Shown one piece after another: positions 27,429 through 37,123 of a stretch of 64,000 nucleotides of DNA. The notes beneath the pieces were generated by a model that made no database searches, had not been told where the DNA came from, and worked only from the letters and a program-made list of their open reading frames with translations. Location: positions 1 to 64,000 of the forward strand of contig JAJYDQ010000009.1 in NCBI GenBank assembly GCA_021777225.1, in the 5' to 3' direction. Within the stretch, counting starts at the first letter, position 1; the number at the start of each line of letters is the position of its first letter. The translations under genes were made by a program, and so were the position numbers. Source of the stretch: Deltaproteobacteria bacterium (lineage in GTDB: Bacteria; Desulfobacterota; Desulfomonilia; Desulfomonilales; Desulfomonilaceae).

Positions 27429-28454
27429 TTAAATCTGGCCGGATGGCTCTTCGGATTTAAAGTGGTCCCAGCCCCCCGGGATTATTGAAATTGTTTCGCC
27501 AGAGATCTTTACAAGCTTGATGCCTGGCGTCGAGTCAAAAACCCCTATCTCGATTAAGACCCATCCTTCAGCCAAGGCTCTAAGCCGTATTTCACCAAAC
27601 CTGTCCGGTTTGATTGCGGCCAAAAGGATGTAATCCTCGCCCCCATTCAAAACCCATTCGAGAGGATCAATCGCAAGTTGTCCCGCAAGCCTTTTGAGAG
27701 GTTCAGAAACAGGCAACTTGGCTTCGAAGATTGTGGCGCCCAGTCCGGATTGTTTACAGATATGTCCAAGGTCTGAACTAAGGCCATCCGAAATGTCAAT
27801 GGCAGCGTTACAGGCATTTGACCGGGCCAGAGCTTGCCCCTCCAGCAAGTGTGGATAGGGGCTAAGGTGGGCATGAATGAGAGGTGAACTCAGGGACTCG
27901 GGTACTTTCAAGGATCTGTTAAGTAATTCCAAACCTGCGGCTGAATCCCCAAGGTAGCCGGTAACAGCAATTATATCACTAGGTTGAGCATTGCGCCTAA
28001 GAAGGGTCTCCCCCTTTTTAGACAGGCCTGTTACAGCAACATTTATAATCAGGTCTGTCAATGAACGTGTTGTGTCACCACCTAAGATGCTCACTTTGAA
28101 GCTGTCACCCAGATCACTCATCCCTCTGTAAAAGTTTTCCAGCCAATTGATTTCGACATGGTCTGGCACAGCAAGGCTCACAAAAACGTCTTTGGGCTCG
28201 CCTCCACACGCGGCTATATCGGAGAGGTTTACGGCTAGAGCTTTAGCTCCTAGAACTTGAGCGCTTTGCCAATCCAAGAGGAAATGGACACGTTCTACCA
28301 AAAGATCGGTAGTCACGAGGAGATTCAATTCGGGAGAAACACCTATTACTGCGCAATCATCACCTATCCCGCGCAAAACATCAGGACTGTGGATTTTGCA
28401 CAAAGGCTCGATCCTGTCGATGAACCCAAACTCTCCAGTGTCTTTTAATTGCAT
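27429..28454 (-). CDS. thiL: Thiamine-monophosphate kinase
   Basis: The 341-residue protein has the ThiL/PurM-like ATP-binding pattern: GDDCAVIG near the N-terminus, TTDLLVERVHFLLDW, the Gly-rich LGGDTTRS, and AIDISDGLSSDLGHI. ThiL phosphorylates thiamine monophosphate to the active diphosphate. It is the last gene of the BioF-like/radical SAM/thiM/thiE/thiL run, 51 bp after thiE. Confidence 0.95.
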   Translation of the reverse strand: MQLKDTGEFGFIDRIEPLCKIHSPDVLRGIGDDCAVIGVSPELNLLVTTDLLVERVHFLLDWQSAQVLGAKALAVNLSDIAACGGEPKDVFVSLAVPDHVEINWLENFYRGMSDLGDSFKVSILGGDTTRSLTDLIINVAVTGLSKKGETLLRRNAQPSDIIAVTGYLGDSAAGLELLNRSLKVPESLSSPLIHAHLSPYPHLLEGQALARSNACNAAIDISDGLSSDLGHICKQSGLGATIFEAKLPVSEPLKRLAGQLAIDPLEWVLNGGEDYILLAAIKPDRFGEIRLRALAEGWVLIEIGVFDSTPGIKLVKISGETISIIPGGWDHFKSEEPSGQI

Positions 28455-28505
28455 TAAGAAACCGGGGCGATATCAATAAGAAATCAAAAAGTTGTCTGGC
28501 TGTTC

Positions 28506-29180
28506 TCAGAGTCTCATGGTCTCATTTAATCCATTTGTTCGGATTTGCTTCGCCTTAACAACCTGGCGTTTCAGCGATTCGGTGGCTACAAAGGGATCGT
28601 CCGCAGACACTATCGCGCTTACAACAGCCACGCAATCGAGCCCGGCCCGGATGGCGCCGGAAACGTTGTCGAGTCCGATTCCACCGATCCCCACAAGGGG
28701 TACGGTCGTGATTGAGCGCGCCTTAGCTACTCCTTCAGTTCCCCATGGAGCTGATATATCCTTTTTTGTCGAAGTAAAAAACACTGGACTTATAGCGAAA
28801 TAATCGACTAAAGACGCTGATCTTTGGTTGATTTGCGAGAGATCGTTTACAGACCAGCCTATAATCTTATCCGGTCCCAATATCCGACGAGCAATTTCCA
28901 GCGGGAGGTCCGATTGTCCAAGGTGAACTCCATCAGCGTCGAGCGCAATTGCCAGGTCGATTCTATCGTTAATAATTAGCGGAACATTATGCTCAGCTAG
29001 CAATTCTCTGATTTCCAATCCCTGAAAAAAAAAATCTCTTGAACTTAAAAGCTTTTCTCTAAGCTGAACTGCTGAAACGCCGCCATTTACAGCGGCCTTT
29101 ACGACTTCCAGATTGGATCTTTTCTTTGAAAGGATAGTGTCCGTGACGAGGTAAACATCCCATGCCGATAAATCTATCAT
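28506..29180 (-). CDS. thiE: Thiamine-phosphate synthase
   Basis: The 224-residue TIM-barrel protein has the ThiE signatures VQLREK, INDRIDLAIALDADGVHLGQSDLP and a C-terminal phosphate site VGIGGI. It joins hydroxymethylpyrimidine diphosphate with thiazole phosphate. Its start overlaps the thiM stop by 4 bp (ATGA type), so the two are translationally coupled. Confidence 0.95.
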   Translation of the reverse strand: MIDLSAWDVYLVTDTILSKKRSNLEVVKAAVNGGVSAVQLREKLLSSRDFFFQGLEIRELLAEHNVPLIINDRIDLAIALDADGVHLGQSDLPLEIARRILGPDKIIGWSVNDLSQINQRSASLVDYFAISPVFFTSTKKDISAPWGTEGVAKARSITTVPLVGIGGIGLDNVSGAIRAGLDCVAVVSAIVSADDPFVATESLKRQVVKAKQIRTNGLNETMRL

Positions 29181-29998
29181 TGAAAAATAATCCTTGCATT
29201 CAGGCTAAACTCTTCAGATGTGACATTATGTAATTCATCCAACACACTGACCCAAAATGAACCGGGACCGGCAGATCTGGCAGAAGCCTTTTCCGCCACT
29301 AACTTAAACAAAGCGAGTGCGCTCGCGGTAGCTAGAAGAGCGTCATTTTCGACAGCGAGAAAAGCCCCGACAATAACACTCGCAGCGCATCCAGTCCCGG
29401 TAACGCAGGCCATCATCGCTGACCCACCAAGTATAACAAAAGATCTTTTTCCGTCTGTCACAAAATCTTTTTGTCCTGTAATAGCGACAACCGTGTTCAA
29501 TGACCTAGCCAGCATTGAGGCTGATTCTATGGCTTCATCAGTCGAGTTCACCGAGTCAACCCCTCGTGTCTTTGATCCTACCCGAGCAATGGAAAGAATT
29601 TCAGATGCGTTGCCTCTAATAACGGTTGGGGTTGAAAACCTTGCGATATTGCAAGCCGTTTTTGTCCTCAATTTAGTGGCTCCGGATCCTACCGGATCTA
29701 ATACGAACGGCTTCATCGAAGATCGAGCCAATTGAGCAGCAGATTCCATGGATTCTATCCAGGCGCTAGAAAGCGTCCCAATATTTATTACCAATGAATT
29801 CGATATGGCAGAAATATCTTCAATTTCCTCTAATGCGTGGGCCATTATAGGCGCAGCTCCCAGAGCCAATAGAACATTGGCGGTAGAATTCATGACCACA
29901 AAATTGGTTATGCTGTGAATTACAGGGCGGATTTCCCGAATTTTGCTCAGTAAATCACCGGCTTTTCGAGTAGTCTCAGTCACTATATACAACCTCAT
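29177..29998 (-). CDS. thiM: Hydroxyethylthiazole kinase
   Basis: The protein has the ThiM signatures HSITNFVVMNSTANVLLALG, LDPVGSGATKLR and the catalytic-cysteine region VTGTGCAAS. It phosphorylates salvaged hydroxyethylthiazole. The first ATG is at 29998; a GTG at 29983 with GAGG 9 nt upstream is an equally good start. No TPP riboswitch is visible upstream, so this salvage operon does not seem to be controlled that way. Confidence 0.95.
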   Translation of the reverse strand: MRLYIVTETTRKAGDLLSKIREIRPVIHSITNFVVMNSTANVLLALGAAPIMAHALEEIEDISAISNSLVINIGTLSSAWIESMESAAQLARSSMKPFVLDPVGSGATKLRTKTACNIARFSTPTVIRGNASEILSIARVGSKTRGVDSVNSTDEAIESASMLARSLNTVVAITGQKDFVTDGKRSFVILGGSAMMACVTGTGCAASVIVGAFLAVENDALLATASALALFKLVAEKASARSAGPGSFWVSVLDELHNVTSEEFSLNARIIFQ

Positions 29999-30040
29999 TG
30001 ACTTGCTTAAACGAGTAAATCGATGTTGAATCCGATCTGT

Positions 30041-31426
30041 TTAAGGACGACATTTTATGGCGCAACTGTTCGCCCGGCGTTTCCTGAAAAGCTTCAAACG
30101 TTTCTGATAATAGGACCAGAGTGGTCTGTATGCCCCCGGAATTGATCCCCGCATTTGAAATCCTTGAACTATTTCTGTCGCGCGCGTCGTCTTTTCCGCA
30201 TATGACATCTGTGTCCTATTTTGTTGATATTCCCTGATCTCAGGAAACATGACCATAGGAATGCAGCCTGTTGAGCATCTTTCAAAAGCCTGGGAAATCC
30301 GTTTGAAAATTACCGGAAAAGGTTCTTCTTTGATGTTCCCAAAGGAAATCTCGCTAACTTCACATGGTTGGACATCCCCTGTGGAGGTAATAAATAGATA
30401 CTCAAAACGGCATTGACACCCTAGCGCCTGGTCTTTTTCGAGCCAGGTTGAGAGCCCGCTCAACGGAGGATGCTCCGCGAATTCCGGGTCAGCGTAAAGC
30501 TTCTTTTGGAGGTTGGCCAAGACAGGGCTATGCGCAAGGACACCGTGACAGGCCTCTCGTCCGGAAGGTTTTTTTTCCATCACCCGAATTTCAGCTACTC
30601 CCAATTTTTTCGCAAGATTATAATATTCTTTGAAATTCTCAGGTTCTAAAAAATCTTCGGGAGGGACTAGGGAAAGGCAGGTGTAAACGCCAGCCTTCCT
30701 GAAAGCGTTTACAGCGTTGCAAGCATTGTCAAAGGCCTTTGGTGATCCCCGAAATCCATTGTGAATACTTGGGTTGAAATGATCGAGGCTGATCCACACG
30801 CCGAACAAACCACTTGCTTTTAACTCAACCGCCCGGTCCTCGGTTACTCCGTATCCGGATGTAAACATCCACAAACATGTATCCGGGTTCACATGTTTGA
30901 CTAGGCGAAGAAAGCGATCATATCTGTACATCGGTTCCCCGCCATGAAGAATTATCATGGGTACTCCCAAAGCTTCCGCTTCGGTAATTGTTTTCTTGAG
31001 CAAGTCTTCATCTAAGTCGGTTTTGGTTACCCTCTTTGCGTTCGTGGAACAAAAAGGGCAGGAATATGGGCAACAGTTGGTGGTGGAGATAGAAACAATG
31101 CCCGAGGGGGATTCTGTCATGTCCAGATTATTAATATAATTTTTTATACGCTTATCAAAAGCGATTGAAGGGAAAGGTGGAAATGTGCTGTCAAGAACGA
31201 CCTGGTCACCAAATCTAACCATTCGGCGATACTTGAGAACCGTGTATTCCAGAAAAGACAATTTGACGAAATTGAACAAAGAATCATTCCAATTAAGCCC
31301 CTTCTGCCGTCGAAGCATGACGTTTTCGGGGTCTGTCAAAATCTTTAGCGCTGAAACGAAAAATCGTCCAATCATTTTCGCATTATCAACACCACTGATG
31401 TTCGAGGTGTGTTCGGGTTCAATCAT
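30041..31426 (-). CDS. Radical SAM protein of unknown function with C-terminal cysteine cluster region
   Basis: The 461-residue protein has the radical SAM motif C119-x3-C123-x2-C126 (CPYSCPFC) and the S-adenosylmethionine-binding GGEP segment (LHGGEPMYR). The C-terminal third is rich in cysteine (CQCRFEYLFITSTGDVQPC, CSTGC), as in SPASM-type proteins that hold extra FeS clusters. A 110-residue N-terminal region precedes the core. GGAG precedes the ATG; it starts 24 bp after the BioF-like gene and is followed by thiM. The reaction is unknown; peptide or small-molecule modification are both possible. Confidence 0.85.
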   Translation of the reverse strand: MIEPEHTSNISGVDNAKMIGRFFVSALKILTDPENVMLRRQKGLNWNDSLFNFVKLSFLEYTVLKYRRMVRFGDQVVLDSTFPPFPSIAFDKRIKNYINNLDMTESPSGIVSISTTNCCPYSCPFCSTNAKRVTKTDLDEDLLKKTITEAEALGVPMIILHGGEPMYRYDRFLRLVKHVNPDTCLWMFTSGYGVTEDRAVELKASGLFGVWISLDHFNPSIHNGFRGSPKAFDNACNAVNAFRKAGVYTCLSLVPPEDFLEPENFKEYYNLAKKLGVAEIRVMEKKPSGREACHGVLAHSPVLANLQKKLYADPEFAEHPPLSGLSTWLEKDQALGCQCRFEYLFITSTGDVQPCEVSEISFGNIKEEPFPVIFKRISQAFERCSTGCIPMVMFPEIREYQQNRTQMSYAEKTTRATEIVQGFQMRGSIPGAYRPLWSYYQKRLKLFRKRRANSCAIKCRP

Positions 31427-31450
31427 AAAATTACTCCGTCTAACATGACA

Positions 31451-32653
31451 TCAACAATTTGCATGTGCCGTAAAAACTGCCTCAATGATCCTGGAAGCTT
31501 TTTGCAGATCTTCGGTCGTATGGTCGCTCATCAGAGTTAGCCTCAACCTCGCTGCGCCCTCACGAACAGAGGGGAATCTAATCCCGTGGACAAACAGTCC
31601 CTGCTCTAGGCAAGCTTTACTCATGCGCATTGTAAGGTCTGATGGCCCTACGTGAATCGGTTTTATGTGACACGAAAAGTTCCTGTGTGGCAACACTCTT
31701 TGAAGCATTTCATCCATACGTCTTACGTTCCCTATCAGCATAGATCGACGTCTGTCGCCCTCAGGTGAGACAATAATTTTCAAAGCTTCAAGCGCGGCTT
31801 CGGAAACAGCTGGAGAATGCGCCGTGGTGAAAATGAAAGATCTGGCCTTATTCACCAGCAAATCTATTAATGAGCGGCTTCCTGCGACATATGCGCCGCT
31901 AACTCCAGCGGCTTTGCCCAGAGTTCCCATTTGAACGTCGGGAATAGCGCCCAGTTTGGAGCAAAGTCCCTGACCAGAAGGGCCGTAAATACCGGTGGCG
32001 TGCGCTTCATCAACCACCATGAACGCGTCGTGTTCCATACACAAGTTTGAAAGTTCTTTAAGAGGGGCATGGTCACCATCCATTGAAAACACAGACTCCG
32101 TTATCAGAAGTTTTCGCCGAAACCCTTCTTGTTTCAACGCATCCGACGCACTATTCAGGTCAAGGTGCCGGTATACCGAAATCTTGGCCTTCGAGAGTCT
32201 GCAACCATCAATTATACTGGCATGGTTTAGTTCATCTGAAATAACCAAATCTTCCCTGTTGGTTAATGTCGTCAGAATGCCCAAGTTGGCTTGATAGCCA
32301 CTTCCAAAAACCAACGCCGCTTCGGTCTTCTTCCAGTTAGCTATAAACTCTTCCAATTGACGATGACAGGGGGAATTTCCAGCTATTAAACGAGAAGCGG
32401 TGGACCCGGCCCCATATGTACGCACTGCTTTGGAAAAGGCTTCCAAGATTTGAGGGTGGCCCGCAAGGCCGAGGTAATTGTTACTGGAAAAATTTAGAAC
32501 ATTTCGACCATCTATGTTAATTATTCTACCGGGAATACCAGACACTTCTGGCATTCTACGATAATGCGATTTGTCCTTTAGTGTTGCAATTTCGCTGAAC
32601 AGGTCCCAATTTTTTGATGGTGTTTTTAGCATATGTGGACTCAACCAATCCAT
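31451..32653 (-). CDS. BioF/KBL-family alpha-oxoamine synthase
   Basis: The PLP-dependent protein has FSSNNYLGLAGHP, GAGSTASRLIAGN, the cofactor-binding VDEAHATGIYG and the Schiff-base lysine in GTLGKAAGVSGAY. Members condense acyl-CoA or pimeloyl-ACP with an amino acid (8-amino-7-oxononanoate synthase) or act as glycine C-acetyltransferase. No other biotin gene is here; instead it heads an operon with a radical SAM protein and thiamine salvage genes. The start is uncertain: ATG 32653 is used; ATG 32632 also begins near the conserved part. Confidence 0.88.
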   Translation of the reverse strand: MDWLSPHMLKTPSKNWDLFSEIATLKDKSHYRRMPEVSGIPGRIINIDGRNVLNFSSNNYLGLAGHPQILEAFSKAVRTYGAGSTASRLIAGNSPCHRQLEEFIANWKKTEAALVFGSGYQANLGILTTLTNREDLVISDELNHASIIDGCRLSKAKISVYRHLDLNSASDALKQEGFRRKLLITESVFSMDGDHAPLKELSNLCMEHDAFMVVDEAHATGIYGPSGQGLCSKLGAIPDVQMGTLGKAAGVSGAYVAGSRSLIDLLVNKARSFIFTTAHSPAVSEAALEALKIIVSPEGDRRRSMLIGNVRRMDEMLQRVLPHRNFSCHIKPIHVGPSDLTMRMSKACLEQGLFVHGIRFPSVREGAARLRLTLMSDHTTEDLQKASRIIEAVFTAHANC

Positions 32654-32731
32654 ATATAATATAATAAAAGTGAGCAGGTTTAAAAAATAGCAAAATATCT
32701 GTTCGGATGGCAACGGAGTCAAATTTGTAGC

Positions 32732-33577
32732 ATGAAGATAAGATTTTGGGGAACTCGAGGTTCCATAGCCGCGCCAGGGCCTGAAACGGTAGTTTTTGGG
32801 GGTAATACTACTTGTTTAGAGATTACCACCGATTCAGGCAAAAATGTTGTGATTGACGCAGGAACCGGCATACGGATCCTCGGGGATTCCCTGCTCAAGC
32901 GACCTGAAATAAAATCCATTTATCTTTTTATGACGCACATCCACTGGGATCATTTAATGGGGCTACCATTCTTCGGGCCACTTTTCCGTCCGGATTTCCA
33001 TATCGTAGTAAATGGCTGCAGAAAGTGTTTCGAAGGCCTTCAAAGAATATTTAGCAGTGATTATATAGATGGGGCTTGGCCGGTATGTTTCGGAGACCTC
33101 AAGGCGCAAATCGACCCACCTCCAGAATTTCCCATGGCGGTAATCGCGTTGGACGATGTCTTGGTAGAGCAACATAGGTTGCAACATCCTCAGGGAGGGT
33201 TGGGGTTCAAGTTCATTGAAGGTAAGAAGAAATTTGTTTTTCTTACGGACAACGAACTTACTGAAGAAGGATGGGCTGGCTCCTGTTTCAAGGATTTTGT
33301 AAATTTCTGTCAGGAAGCTGACGTATTGATTCATGATTGTCAATATCTTCCTGAAGAAATTTTCAGCCGAAAGGGTTGGGGGCATTCAGACACTAAAACG
33401 GTGGCCAAGCTGGCTGTTGAAACCGGAGCCAAAAAATTGATACTTTTCCATCACGACCCATGGCGCACTGATAAAGGAGTTAAAGAAGTTATAGATCGTT
33501 GCGCGCAGGAGCTTGACAGACTTAATTGTGAAATTTCGGTCGATGCCGCACGTGAAGGCGCTACAATAGATCTATAA
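32732..33577 (+). CDS. Metallo-beta-lactamase-fold hydrolase
   Basis: The 281-residue protein begins with KIRFWGTRGSIAAPGP, typical of a family of MBL-fold phosphodiesterase-like enzymes, and has the metal motif HIHWDH (H69, H71, D73, H74) with further ligands in LIHDCQY and LFHHDP. GGAG precedes the ATG. It is divergent from the BioF-like operon. Substrate unknown; relatives include nucleases and cyclic nucleotide phosphodiesterases. Confidence 0.85.
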   Translation: MKIRFWGTRGSIAAPGPETVVFGGNTTCLEITTDSGKNVVIDAGTGIRILGDSLLKRPEIKSIYLFMTHIHWDHLMGLPFFGPLFRPDFHIVVNGCRKCFEGLQRIFSSDYIDGAWPVCFGDLKAQIDPPPEFPMAVIALDDVLVEQHRLQHPQGGLGFKFIEGKKKFVFLTDNELTEEGWAGSCFKDFVNFCQEADVLIHDCQYLPEEIFSRKGWGHSDTKTVAKLAVETGAKKLILFHHDPWRTDKGVKEVIDRCAQELDRLNCEISVDAAREGATIDL

Positions 33578-33589
33578 ATTTCCTGAACC

Positions 33590-35218
33590 TCAAATTTTCA
33601 AAACCGACCTGATTGATTTTATCTGTTCACATCGAAACAGGTAAGCGCTAAACCCAAAGACAGCCATTCCGGCGAATATGGAAGTGCTTAGAATTAAGAG
33701 GTTTTTCCAGGTTAGCCCATGAGCCCATAGGCCAAAATCCTTGATCAGGAACAAGAAGGCCCCCATAATAATTGACGCTGCACAAATTTTTCCGATTGAA
33801 ACCAGGAACTTTGAGACTTCAAACCATTTTATCCTTTTGATCAGAATCACGAAAAGAACCATAAAATTAAACGCTGCCGCAACTGTAGTAGCTAAAGCCA
33901 ATCCACCATGTCTCATGGGGTTCATCAGCATCAGTCCTGCCGCCAGATTCATTATAACCGCCCCAAGAGAGACCCATAGAGGAGTCTTTGTGTCTTTCAG
34001 TGAGAAAAAAGCCTGAGTGACAACTTTAAGCCCTGAAAACGCCCATAGCCCGGCAGTGTACCATAACAATGCGTACGCTGTCTCCGCAGTGTCAAGTTGT
34101 GTGAAGCGGCCATGTTGGAACAGTACACCTATGATAGGTCCTCTCAGAACTATCAGGGCCACTGAAGCCGGTATTGTAAAAAAGGCTATGAGACGCAGGG
34201 AAAAAGAAACTGATTCCCCCAATCCCCTGTAGTCACCTGTGCTTGCCAGTCGTGACATCGAAGGCAGAGCTGCGGACCCCAAGGCTATCGCAAATACTCC
34301 CAACGGCAACTGCACTAACCTGTCCGCATAATATAGCCACGAGACACTCCCAGAAGGCAACGTGGATGCAAGCACCGTTCCAACAAGGACATTGATCTGA
34401 TAAACAGCCCCTCCTATAGCCGCAGGCACAAACAGCCTCCCCATTCTCTTCAAAGGTGGATAACCGAAATGAAAGTCAGGTCTGAGGGTAATTCCCTCAG
34501 ATACCAAAAAAGGTATCTGAAGGCAAAGCTGGAAAACCCCGGCTGCCGCCACCGCCCAGGACAGTGAGTGATATGGCGGCCAGTCCATCCAGCGCGTAAG
34601 AAAAAGAACCCCCCCAATCATTGAGAGATTAAGAAGAATTGGAGCTGCCGCTGGCGCGGCAAAACGTCCGAGACTATTTAGTACCCCTGAAACCAGGGCG
34701 ACCAGGGAAATAAAAAATATGTACGGGAACATTATCCGGGTCAATTCCACAGTAAGTCCAAATTTTTCTTGATCACTGAAAAAGCCCGGAGCTGTAACTC
34801 TAACCACCTGAGGTGTAAAAACAATCCCCACAAAAGTAACCATGAGCAGGACCAAAGCGGCGAATGTGACTGCTATCCTGGCAAGTCGAACACCTTCCTC
34901 TCTACCCCTCTGATGCATGGTGTCTATGAAAGTGGGAACAAACGCCGCTGAAAGAGCGCCTTCCGCAAACAGTCGGCGAAGGAGATTGGGGATGCGAAAA
35001 GCCACAAAAAACGCGTCGGCTCCTGCTCCTGCCCCTAGAAATATGGCAATGATCATGTCTCGGACAAATCCGGAAATTCGGCTTACGCTGGTCCAAAAAC
35101 CAACTATTCCCGCAGCCTTGGTGATCAATTTTTTTTCAGACGCTATTTGGTTCTTGACGGTGGTAGGTTTCAAATTGGGCCATTTCTCCGATGGGTTAAT
35201 TTTCAAGTATTGGCTCAA
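33590..35218 (-). CDS. murJ: Lipid II flippase MurJ
   Basis: The 542-residue protein has about fourteen membrane segments and the MurJ signatures SRISGFVRDM, FRIPNLLRRLFAEGALSAAFVP and GSAALPSMSRLA. It moves lipid-linked peptidoglycan precursor to the outer face of the inner membrane. Its start overlaps the end of the LD-carboxypeptidase gene by 4 bp, so the two cell-wall genes are coupled. Confidence 0.96.
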   Translation of the reverse strand: MSQYLKINPSEKWPNLKPTTVKNQIASEKKLITKAAGIVGFWTSVSRISGFVRDMIIAIFLGAGAGADAFFVAFRIPNLLRRLFAEGALSAAFVPTFIDTMHQRGREEGVRLARIAVTFAALVLLMVTFVGIVFTPQVVRVTAPGFFSDQEKFGLTVELTRIMFPYIFFISLVALVSGVLNSLGRFAAPAAAPILLNLSMIGGVLFLTRWMDWPPYHSLSWAVAAAGVFQLCLQIPFLVSEGITLRPDFHFGYPPLKRMGRLFVPAAIGGAVYQINVLVGTVLASTLPSGSVSWLYYADRLVQLPLGVFAIALGSAALPSMSRLASTGDYRGLGESVSFSLRLIAFFTIPASVALIVLRGPIIGVLFQHGRFTQLDTAETAYALLWYTAGLWAFSGLKVVTQAFFSLKDTKTPLWVSLGAVIMNLAAGLMLMNPMRHGGLALATTVAAAFNFMVLFVILIKRIKWFEVSKFLVSIGKICAASIIMGAFLFLIKDFGLWAHGLTWKNLLILSTSIFAGMAVFGFSAYLFRCEQIKSIRSVLKI

Positions 35219-36144
35219 ACGATGCGTAAATGGGCTCCGTCTGCAGACGCTTCAAACTCAATCAAAGCTCCAACAGGTAGAGTGATGTTTGGCAAAACAT
35301 GCCCATGAGGAAAATTCGAAATCACCGGAATGGTATCCGGTTTCACATAATCGAGCACGATCCTCTCCACGGTAGATGCCGCAATTTCTGGACCATCCCC
35401 TGAAAATTGACAGATCATTACTCCACCGATGTTCTCGAAAATACCCGCTAGTTTCATTTGTGTAAGCATGCGATCAATCTTATAAGGAGGTTCATTTACA
35501 TCTTCAATGAATAAAACGCAACCTGTGAAATTTGGACAGTACGGGGTCCCTAAAAGAGAAACCAGTAAAGATAGACAGCCCCCCAAAAGAGGCCCCTTCA
35601 TTCTGCCTTGCCTCAACACTTTCAACCCCGGGGGACCAACCTCACGAACGATCTGATAACGTGCGACCGGCTCAGTGAGAGCTTCAACAAAGGAATTCAT
35701 GGATTTTTCATCTAATCCGGAGTGAATTTGTCCTGCTATCATCGGCCCTGCCAGTGTAATGAGGCCGCAACGCCGGAAAACAGCCATTGACAGAGCAGTT
35801 ATGTCACTCATTCCAATCATTATCTTAGGGTCACCTATGATTGCGTCGTAATTGATTTCCTGGAGGACCCTCATGGATCCATATCCACCGCGGGCGAAGA
35901 AGATCCCTCTTATCATGGGATCCAGAAAAAAATTGTTCAATTCCTCTACCCGCATATGGTCCGAACCCGCCAGGTAATTTTTCCGTTCATGGATATTTCG
36001 ACTAAGACGAACCCTAAGCCCCAGCTTCTCCAAAAGTTCGATTCCCTTTTCCAGGTCTGAAGTTTTTACAGGTCCTGAAATTGCCGCTATTCCCACAACA
36101 TCACCCACCCTGAGGGGTTTGGGGGTTATTAACCTGAATGTCAC
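35215..36144 (-). CDS. LD-carboxypeptidase (peptidase S66), LdcA-like
   Basis: The 309-residue protein has the S66 catalytic elements: the nucleophile S90 in ARGGYGSMRVL, a glutamate in CVLFIEDVNEPPYKIDRML and a histidine in NFPHGHVLPN. These enzymes remove D-alanine from L,D-linked muropeptides during wall recycling in the cytoplasm. It is translationally coupled to murJ. Confidence 0.93.
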   Translation of the reverse strand: MTFRLITPKPLRVGDVVGIAAISGPVKTSDLEKGIELLEKLGLRVRLSRNIHERKNYLAGSDHMRVEELNNFFLDPMIRGIFFARGGYGSMRVLQEINYDAIIGDPKIMIGMSDITALSMAVFRRCGLITLAGPMIAGQIHSGLDEKSMNSFVEALTEPVARYQIVREVGPPGLKVLRQGRMKGPLLGGCLSLLVSLLGTPYCPNFTGCVLFIEDVNEPPYKIDRMLTQMKLAGIFENIGGVMICQFSGDGPEIAASTVERIVLDYVKPDTIPVISNFPHGHVLPNITLPVGALIEFEASADGAHLRIV

Positions 36145-36177
36145 GATAGCTCACCATTCACTCATGATCTCTAAAAG

Positions 36178-36206
36178 TTGTTAACCTTTTGTGGGAGTGA
36201 TAATAT
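36178..36206 (+). promoter_or_regulatory. Candidate promoter for the lone receiver gene
   Basis: TTGTTA (36178-36183), 17 bp spacer, TAATAT (36201-36206). Four of six bases match in each box. The predicted start near 36212 leaves a short leader containing GAGAGGG before ATG 36224. Confidence 0.4.
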
Positions 36207-36223
36207 TCTCATGAGAGGGAAAA

Positions 36224-36589
36224 ATGTCAGTAATTTTTCATGTCGAGGACGAAAGTTCTGTAAGACTTCTTTACAGAGAAGTCTTTGAGGAACTCGGCTT
36301 CCATGTCATTCAGGCTTCGGATGCGGAAGAAGCCATAAAAATGCTTAAAGGTTCCAAACCTGACGTTATAATTTTGGATCTCAAGATGCCGGGTATGGGC
36401 GGTAGAGGGTTCCTTAAAAAATTCCACCGAATGAAATTAAAAATCCCCTTGGTGATCAGTTCTGCTTATCCATATTTTATAAATGATCCATCGATGCCCC
36501 ATGTCGACGCATTCGTGGTTAAATCAGGCGATTTGACAGAACTCGTAGAAAAAGTACAGGAACTCGTAAGCAGGGTAAGGCTCTTGTGA
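36224..36589 (+). CDS. Single-domain response regulator
   Basis: The 121-residue protein is a lone receiver domain. The acidic pocket (E8, D9), the phospho-acceptor D52 (ILDLKMPGMGG), the switch serine (VISSAY) and the lysine (VVKSGD) are all present. With no output domain it must act by protein contact or as a phosphorelay intermediate. AGGGAAAA precedes the ATG. Confidence 0.92.
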   Translation: MSVIFHVEDESSVRLLYREVFEELGFHVIQASDAEEAIKMLKGSKPDVIILDLKMPGMGGRGFLKKFHRMKLKIPLVISSAYPYFINDPSMPHVDAFVVKSGDLTELVEKVQELVSRVRLL

Positions 36590-36592
36590 ATC

Positions 36593-37054
36593 TCAACCAG
36601 GAATGTGTCCCAATTGTCTTAACCCTTCAAAAACTATAATTCCTGCGGCTGTAGATAGATTGAGGCTTCGCGTTTTCTTTAGATCTATCGGGATCCTGGC
36701 TATTCTGGATGGAAATCGACTAAACAACTCTCCAGATAGCCCTGATGTTTCAGGTCCAAAAAGAATGTGGTCCCAGGGCCTGAATTCGAGTTTGTAATAA
36801 ATGTCTCCTCTCTTGGATCCAGTCAGAACAATTTGGTTTGAGTCGGTGGATTTCAGGTATTCCTCAAGACTTTCCCAGACAGCAAGGTCAAGCTTTTTCC
36901 AATAGTCCAGTCCTGCTCTCCTCAAATGTTTGTCATCAATATGAAAACCAAGCGGCTTGACAAGATGTAGTCGTGCTCCAACCGCTACACACAATCGTCC
37001 TATATTGCCGGTGTTGGGAGGAATTTCAGGGTTGATAAGCACTACATTGAACAT
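36593..37054 (-). CDS. trmL: tRNA (cytidine(34)-2'-O)-methyltransferase
   Basis: The chosen ATG 37054 has GAAGG 5 nt upstream and starts at MFNVVLINPEIPPNTGNIGR, the standard beginning of this SPOUT family. The knotted SAM-binding motif is seen in LFGPETSGLSGELF and IPIDLKKTRSLNLSTAAGI. TrmL methylates the wobble ribose of tRNA-Leu isoacceptors. The 153-residue length is usual. Confidence 0.95.
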   Translation of the reverse strand: MFNVVLINPEIPPNTGNIGRLCVAVGARLHLVKPLGFHIDDKHLRRAGLDYWKKLDLAVWESLEEYLKSTDSNQIVLTGSKRGDIYYKLEFRPWDHILFGPETSGLSGELFSRFPSRIARIPIDLKKTRSLNLSTAAGIIVFEGLRQLGHIPG

Positions 37055-37123
37055 TTGGACCTTCTGCCCCAACCATTAAGACCTATAATAGAGTCGTTTA
37101 CCGACGACGGCTGTTAATATGGT

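Noticed and set aside
29999-30040. TPP riboswitch before thiM
   Set aside because: The gap to the upstream gene is only 42 bp and has no CTGAGA-type core or room for the aptamer.
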